A DNA stretch of 64,000 nucleotides from JAIEPW01 sp964471915 (lineage in GTDB: Bacteria > Acidobacteriota > Terriglobia > Bryobacterales > Bryobacteraceae). Numbering within the stretch: the first letter of the stretch is position 1; every line of letters begins with the position of its first letter. The stretch spans positions 138,500-202,499 of the forward strand of contig CAYYID010000002.1 in NCBI GenBank assembly GCA_964471915.1, given 5' to 3'. Shown one piece after another: positions 59,795 through 64,000 of the stretch. Position numbers and translations under genes: made by a program. The notes under the pieces were generated by a model. That model saw only the letters and a program-made list of their open reading frames with translations. It ran no database searches and was not told the origin of the DNA.

Positions 59795-61003
59795 ATGCGG
59801 CGCGTCGCCGTCACCGGGCTGGGCGTGCTCTCGGCCGCCGGAGCCCATCGCGCGGACTTCGCCGCCGCGCTATTTGCCGGACGCAGCGCGATCCGCAAGC
59901 TGCAGGGCTCGTTCGCCGGGGCGGTCCGTTTTCCGAACGGCGCGCAGATCCTGGATTTCGACCCCGCGGCGCACCTCGACGACCGCACCGCCGGGCTGCT
60001 CGATCGCTTCGCGCAACTCGGCCTGGTGGCCGCGCGCCAGGCGGTCGCCGATTCCGGCGTCGTCTGGACCGACGCCCTCCGCGAGCGCTGCGCCATCGTC
60101 ACCGGCTCCTGCGTCGGCGGGCAATCCAGCGAAGACCAGGGCTTTTTCGAGCTGTACTCGGAAAAATCAAACCGTTTCCACCCGCTTTCCATTCCGCGGT
60201 CGATGGCCAACGCCGCGGCCAGCTTCATTTCGATGGACTACGGGATCACCGGACCCGCTTGGACGGTTTCCACGGCCTGCTCCTCCGCCAACCACGCGCT
60301 CGGCCAGGCCTTCTGGATGGTGCGCCAGGGGCAGGCGGATATCGCCATCGCCGGCGGCAGCGAGGCGCCGTTCAGCCTCGGCCTGCTCAAGGCCTGGGAA
60401 GCGCTCCGGGTCGTCTCGCCGGACACCTGCCGCCCGTTTTCGAAGGACCGCCGGGGCATGATCCTCGGGGAAGGCGCCGCGATGCTCGTGCTCGAATCAT
60501 TGGAGGCCGCCTACGCTCGCGGCGCGCGCGTCTACGCCGAGCTCACCGGCTTCGGCATGTCCGCCGACGCGCACCACATTACCCAGCCCTCGGCTGCGGG
60601 AGCCGCCCGCGCCATCCGCGCCGCGCTGGCCGACGCCGGCCGGCCGCTCGAGGACTACGGCTACATCAACGCCCACGGCACCGGCACGCCCGCCAACGAC
60701 CCCACCGAGACTGAGGCCATCCGCTCCGTCTTCGGAGCGCACGCGGACCGGCTGCTGGTGAGTTCCACGAAGTCCATGCACGGGCACGCGCTGGGCGCCG
60801 CCGGGGCGCTCGAAGCCGCCGCGGTCATCCTGGCGCTGGCCGAAGGGGTGATCCCGCCCACCGCAAACTTCACCGAACCCGACCCCGCCTGCAACCTCGA
60901 TGTCGTGCCCAACCACGCCCGCGAGGTCCAGGTGGAGGCGGCGCTCTCGAATTCCTTCGCCTTCGGCGGCCTGAACGCCGTGCTCGCCTTCGCCCGCGTC
61001 TGA
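59795..61003 (+). CDS. Beta-ketoacyl-ACP synthase (KAS II-like)
   Basis: This 402-residue condensing enzyme joins malonyl-ACP to an acyl chain. The active-site Cys is in 'WTVSTACSSANHALGQAFWM', and the two His are in 'YINAHGTGTPANDPTETEAI' and 'STKSMHGHALGAAGALEAA'. The usual '(T/I)GH' appears as 'HGH' but the lysine and catalytic histidine are kept. With a private ACP and a downstream aminotransferase it suggests a special lipid or small polyketide, separate from bulk fatty-acid synthesis. Confidence 0.92.
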   Translation: MRRVAVTGLGVLSAAGAHRADFAAALFAGRSAIRKLQGSFAGAVRFPNGAQILDFDPAAHLDDRTAGLLDRFAQLGLVAARQAVADSGVVWTDALRERCAIVTGSCVGGQSSEDQGFFELYSEKSNRFHPLSIPRSMANAAASFISMDYGITGPAWTVSTACSSANHALGQAFWMVRQGQADIAIAGGSEAPFSLGLLKAWEALRVVSPDTCRPFSKDRRGMILGEGAAMLVLESLEAAYARGARVYAELTGFGMSADAHHITQPSAAGAARAIRAALADAGRPLEDYGYINAHGTGTPANDPTETEAIRSVFGAHADRLLVSSTKSMHGHALGAAGALEAAAVILALAEGVIPPTANFTEPDPACNLDVVPNHAREVQVEAALSNSFAFGGLNAVLAFARV

Positions 61004-61025
61004 GCATCCGCGCTACGCTGTACCG

Positions 61026-62141
61026 ATGCGCCTCGAACCCTTCGAACTCGAACGCGACCAGTGCCGCCACGAGCACGGCGTCGACTTCAACCTCTCCGAG
61101 AGCGGCGTGCACCCCCTCACGCTCGGCGAACTGCTGGACCCCGCCGAACTCGCCGGCTTTCGCCTCGCCTACGGCCAAGCCAACGGCTCCCAGGAACTGC
61201 GCGAGCGCATCGCCGGCATCTATCCCGGCGCCACGGCCGAAAACGTCCTGGTGACGAACGGCACGGCCGAGGCGAACTTCCTCGCGGCTTGGAATCTCCT
61301 CGAGCCGGGCGACGAGCTGCTTTACATGGTGCCCAATTACCTGCAGATCCAGGGCCTGGCGCGCGGCCTGGGCGCGCGGGTGATCCCGCTGCCGCTCGAT
61401 CCGGAGCGCGGCTGGCAGCCGGACCTCGCCGTCCTGGAGCGGTCGCTTTCGCCGCGGACGAAAATGATCGCGGTCTGCAATCCGAACAATCCCAGCGGCG
61501 CGGTGCTGAACCCCGAGTCGCGAGGGGCCATCTTGCGAGCGGCCGAGCGCTCCGGAGCGTGGCTGCTGGCGGACGAAATCTATCGCGGCGCGGAGCGCGA
61601 AGGTCCCGAGACGGAGACGCTGTGGGGCCGGTATGAGCGGACGCTCGCCACGGCCGGGATGTCGAAGACGTACGGCGCGCCCGGACTGCGCGTCGGCTGG
61701 ATTGTGGGCCCGCCGGCGAAGATCGAGGAGCTGTGGAGCTACCACGACTACACCGTGATCATGATCTCGAGCCTCAGCGACCGGCTCGCCTGCCGGATCT
61801 TCGAGCGGCGCGCCGAGATCATGCAGCGCACCCGGCGGTTCGTCACGGCGGGCTACCCGTTGCTCGAACGCTGGCTGGCGGAGCATCACCGCTACTTCAC
61901 GCTGACGCCGTCCGCCGCGGGCGCTTTCGCCTTCCCGCGGTGTCACCTGAACATCGGCACCCGGGAGTTCGGCGAGCGGCTGCGTGTCGCGAAGAGCGTC
62001 CTGATTGTGCCGGGCGCGTTCTTTGGCTGCGAGGGTTTTGTCCGCATCAACGCCGGGGCGCCGCGGGCGTACCTGGAAGCGGGGCTCGCGCGGGTTTCGG
62101 AGTTCCTGGGGGAAATAGTTGACAAAGTCAAGGATCGATAG
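61026..62141 (+). CDS. Class I/II PLP-dependent aminotransferase
   Basis: The 371-residue fold-type I aminotransferase has 'ESGVHPLTLGELLD', 'VTNGTAEANFLAAWNLLEPG', 'VCNPNNPSGAVLNPES', 'LLADEIYRGAER' (Asp and Tyr for PLP) and the Schiff-base lysine in 'GMSKTYGAPGLRVGWIV'. It ends 'LGEIVDKVKDR'. The specificity is not clear. The 22-base gap after the ketosynthase gene makes it the third gene of that set. Its last codons lie within a long dyad. Confidence 0.92.
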   Translation: MRLEPFELERDQCRHEHGVDFNLSESGVHPLTLGELLDPAELAGFRLAYGQANGSQELRERIAGIYPGATAENVLVTNGTAEANFLAAWNLLEPGDELLYMVPNYLQIQGLARGLGARVIPLPLDPERGWQPDLAVLERSLSPRTKMIAVCNPNNPSGAVLNPESRGAILRAAERSGAWLLADEIYRGAEREGPETETLWGRYERTLATAGMSKTYGAPGLRVGWIVGPPAKIEELWSYHDYTVIMISSLSDRLACRIFERRAEIMQRTRRFVTAGYPLLERWLAEHHRYFTLTPSAAGAFAFPRCHLNIGTREFGERLRVAKSVLIVPGAFFGCEGFVRINAGAPRAYLEAGLARVSEFLGEIVDKVKDR

Positions 62142-62159
62142 TTGACTTTGTCAACTATC
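62115..62159. promoter_or_regulatory. Double operator-like dyad at the aminotransferase 3' end
   Basis: Two copies of TTGAC-N3-GTCAA (62119-62131 and 62142-62154) lie 23 bases apart, centre to centre. The second is extended by GATAG/CTATC into a 23-bp perfect palindrome (62137-62159). The two copies together also form a 17-bp perfect inverted repeat (62115-62131 with 62142-62158, ten-base loop). No T-tract follows, so a simple terminator is unlikely. TTGAC-N3-GTCAA is typical of MarR-family operators. Confidence 0.65.
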
Positions 62160-62249
62160 TGGAAGAAGTTCCCGGGAGGGGTCCTTTGCCAGCCGTCCGA
62201 AAATCGCTGCAAGCCTATCTTCAAGAGTGACTTGCCGGCGAGCGGCTCA

Positions 62250-62283
62250 AGAACCGGGGCCTGCCCCGAACTGCCCCAGTTCG
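62250..62283. repeat. REP-like palindromic unit, copy 1
   Basis: The 34-base unit starts AGAACCGGGGCCTGCCCCGA. It contains two hairpins: GGGGC-CT-GCCCC and CGAACTG-CCC-CAGTTCG (seven perfect pairs). It is repeated at 62623-62656 with two changes. Confidence 0.7.
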
Positions 62284-62345
62284 CCCGTTCGCGCAGGGGC
62301 GAAGTGGGGGCGCATCAGAATCCCCACTCCGGGCGACAATAAGGC

Positions 62346-62594
62346 GTGGATCGCTATCCGTGCCCCTGTTGCGGCAACCTCACTCTGGACGAAGAGCCTC
62401 CCGGCACCTGGCTGATCTGCGAAATCTGCTGGTGGGAAGACGATCCCATACAGTTTGCCGCCCCCGACCTTCGTGGTGGCGCAAATCGCGTGAGTCTCAA
62501 TGATGCCAAGTCCTATTTCAAGACGATCGGATCCAGCTCACCAGAGCATCGGGAGCGTCAGTTGAAGAATGATTCGTCGAGGCTGCCGGAATGA
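62346..62594 (+). CDS. CPCC-family cysteine-rich protein
   Basis: The 82-residue soluble protein has 'YPCPCCGNLTLDE' and 'WLICEICWWEDDP', two Cys pairs that would bind zinc. This is the CPCC family, small proteins sometimes found as immunity or accessory factors near polymorphic toxins; no toxin is visible here. The start is GTG with AATAAGGC upstream. It is flanked by the two REP-like units, so it may have moved as a cassette. Confidence 0.85.
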   Translation: MDRYPCPCCGNLTLDEEPPGTWLICEICWWEDDPIQFAAPDLRGGANRVSLNDAKSYFKTIGSSSPEHRERQLKNDSSRLPE

Positions 62595-62622
62595 AGAGCG
62601 CCTTACCCGCACTGCCCTGCTG

Positions 62623-62656
62623 AGAACCGGGGCCTGCCCCGAGCTGCCCCCGTTCG
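62623..62656. repeat. REP-like palindromic unit, copy 2
   Basis: Identical to copy 1 at 32 of 34 positions, in the same orientation. The two differences weaken its second hairpin. It overlaps no gene and ends six bases before the stop of the next, convergent gene. Confidence 0.7.
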
Positions 62657-62662
62657 ACCCCG

Positions 62663-63598
62663 TCAGGGCTTGGTGGCCCAGAGGTAAATGGCCTGGCCAG
62701 CGCGGCCGCCTAGGATTGCGTAAACCGGAGCGCGGCGGGCGGCGAGATCGCGCAACTCGCGCAGCGCTTCGGGATCGAAGCCGGCGAAGCGGGGCGAGAA
62801 GTAGATCCGGCGCAATTGCGGCTGGTCGATCACTAGCGTGTCGGGACTGCCGCGGGACGACCGCCCGTCCGAGAAACGGATCTCTTCCCCGGTTACCGAG
62901 GTGAGGGTGACCGGCGTGGCGGGCAGAACGTTCGCTTCATCGGGTAACCGCGACGGCTCGGGCGGACGGATCGCCGACTCCGTCGAACGGACCAGGTGCG
63001 GAAAGCGGAAGCCGCCGAAACGCCCTTCCACGCGGCGCCAATGCGCATCTCTAGCCTCATAGAGGCCCGTGGTCCAGTAGTGCTCGTCCCATTGCAGGTC
63101 GAGCAGTTCGGCGCGGCCATCGCCATTGAGATCCAGGAGATCCTCGACGGTCTTGCCTCTTGACTCGCTGAAGAACCCGTACATCTGCCACGGCACTGGT
63201 TGGCCGGAGGCGTCGAACAGCAGAAAGAAGAGCCGCGACCACGGCGCCCGGCTCGTACCGAAGTTGCCGGTGCCGATGAGCAGGTCTGCGCGGCCATTGC
63301 GATCGAAATCGGCGGTGATGGCGCTGCAGCCGAGGGTGAGCGCTCCCGTCCGCACGCGCCAGGGCTTGCCCGGCGACGTCTGTCCGGAGATCTCGGTCCG
63401 GCCGTCCCCCGCGCGAAAAACGATGGGCCGCCCTTCCAGCACCAGCCGCGCCTCCCGATCCACGTTGTGGACACAGTCCCCGAGCGGCCGCTGCGCGAAG
63501 CGGCGAGCTTCGAGGATGGCGGGCGGGATGGGGCAGTAGTCGGGGTTCACCGCGGAGCCCGCGGCCGCCAGTAGGAGAAGCAATGGGAGCCGTCGCAT
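62663..63598 (-). CDS. Secreted FG-GAP/VCBS-repeat-like protein
   Basis: The 311-residue protein has a signal peptide ('LPLLLLLAAAGSA'). Two calcium-binding-like FG-GAP/VCBS loops are visible: 'ADFDRNGRADLLIGTGNFG' and 'LLDLNGDGRAELLDLQW'. The C-terminal 90 residues ('VTGEEIRFSDGRSSRG' to 'ALRELRDLAARRAPVYAIL') form a separate domain that recurs in the next upstream gene. Function is unknown; such repeats form partial beta-propellers that bind ligands outside the cell. Confidence 0.8.
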   Translation of the reverse strand: MRRLPLLLLLAAAGSAVNPDYCPIPPAILEARRFAQRPLGDCVHNVDREARLVLEGRPIVFRAGDGRTEISGQTSPGKPWRVRTGALTLGCSAITADFDRNGRADLLIGTGNFGTSRAPWSRLFFLLFDASGQPVPWQMYGFFSESRGKTVEDLLDLNGDGRAELLDLQWDEHYWTTGLYEARDAHWRRVEGRFGGFRFPHLVRSTESAIRPPEPSRLPDEANVLPATPVTLTSVTGEEIRFSDGRSSRGSPDTLVIDQPQLRRIYFSPRFAGFDPEALRELRDLAARRAPVYAILGGRAGQAIYLWATKP

Positions 63599-63601
63599 GG
63601 C

Positions 63602-64000
63602 CTACCTCAGATCCGCCCACAGGATCGTGGGGCCGCGGCGCACCGGTAGCTTGCGATCCCGGATCTCGCGGAGAAACCGGTCGCGCTCTGCATCTTCGGT
63701 GCGCTGGTGATCCAGGTACACTGCCCGGCATTCTGGAAGGTCGATGACGATGGCGTCCGGAAAGCGCTCCAGCTTAGCGCCATCGGAGAAGGAAATGACC
63801 TGACGGCGGTCCCGGACCTCGAAACGCGGCATCGTGACCGCGATTTCGCCGGGCACGTTGGAGAAATCCTCCCGCGGCGGCCACTTCTCGCGCGGGAATA
63901 GGACCGGCAGCCGGTTCGCCTTATGAGTGAAGCGCGTCCAGATCGCGGCCGAACGGGACAGCCCGCATCGAGCACTTCGTTTTTCCCGCGAAAGCACCAG
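63602..64000 (-). CDS. Paralogue of the FG-GAP protein, C-terminal part (runs off the window)
   Basis: The visible 132 residues end 'RRGPTILWADLR'. The stretch 'VTMPRFEVRDRRQVISFSDG' through 'DAIVIDLPECRAVYLDH' and 'LREIRDRKLPV' aligns with the C-terminal domain of the gene that follows it, indicating a tandem duplication. A GTG at 63997 exists but the frame stays open to the window edge, so the true start is probably outside. The two genes are three bases apart. Confidence 0.7.
   Translation of the reverse strand: MVLSREKRSARCGLSRSAAIWTRFTHKANRLPVLFPREKWPPREDFSNVPGEIAVTMPRFEVRDRRQVISFSDGAKLERFPDAIVIDLPECRAVYLDHQRTEDAERDRFLREIRDRKLPVRRGPTILWADLR

Overview
The window comes from a GC-rich bacterium, most likely an acidobacterium of the Solibacter/Bryobacter group. 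The best pointer is the large secreted protein at 38904-42746. It carries tandem IPT/TIG and Ig-like domains and ends in what looks like the C-terminal domain first described as a large paralogous family in Candidatus Solibacter usitatus. Supporting signs are many secreted hypothetical proteins with short 'A-Q' or 'S-A-Q' signal-peptide ends, a sortilin-like Asp-box repeat protein, and several serine beta-lactamase-like hydrolases. There are no rRNAs, CRISPR arrays, transposases or phage genes.

Layout. 1-4487: an antiporter fragment, tRNA-Arg, an XRE regulator/membrane pair with its own operator, an S41 protease, two secreted proteins and a half-size asparaginase. 4491-8781: the origin-proximal block mnmG-rsmG-parA-parB, with two parS-like sites, one inside the last codons of rsmG, and a tRNA that overlaps the end of parB. 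8861-13731: a tightly overlapping cell-surface polysaccharide operon (Wzt-type ATPase, coiled-coil methyltransferase, two-domain glycosyltransferase). 13740-16479: a UxaA-family dehydratase whose frame has lost its stop and runs into a convergent glycosyltransferase. 16555-25410: secreted proteins, a VapBC pair, the Asp-box protein, a candidate structured leader followed by an RbfA-like/RtcB pair, and an RHH/MazF pair. 25471-33547: metabolic and signalling genes (CapA-like phosphatase, metallo-beta-lactamase-fold proteins, FHA-GAF-SpoIIE phosphatase, CheW-like protein, accA) and a second tRNA-Arg. 33580-44276: an FkbM methyltransferase, a nickel/cobalt ECF transporter set with no visible ATPase, a NatAB-like ABC exporter, the Solibacter-type giant protein and a TPR protein. 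44498-53635: a TPR/ABC-permease/TolC operon, MazEF, a serine hydrolase, an MFS transporter and a decayed second copy of that transporter's 3' end. 53693-64000: a nucleotidyltransferase pair, the argC-argB-argA operon behind two ARG-box-like sites, a molybdopterin-binding protein, an ACP-ketosynthase-aminotransferase cluster, a strong 23-bp dyad, a CPCC protein between two REP-like units, and two tandem paralogous secreted proteins.

How they work together. Chromosome partition genes with parS sites suggest the window lies near the origin. The operons are densely packed, with 1- to 14-base start/stop overlaps. Four small toxin-antitoxin-like pairs are scattered through it, three with a palindrome at the presumed promoter. 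Some families are incomplete here: Wzt without its permease, CbiMQ without CbiO, and a MacB-type permease without ATPase or adaptor. Those partners may be encoded elsewhere. The least explained pieces are the multi-hairpin leader before the RbfA-like/RtcB genes, the dyad after the aminotransferase, and the UxaA run-on frame.
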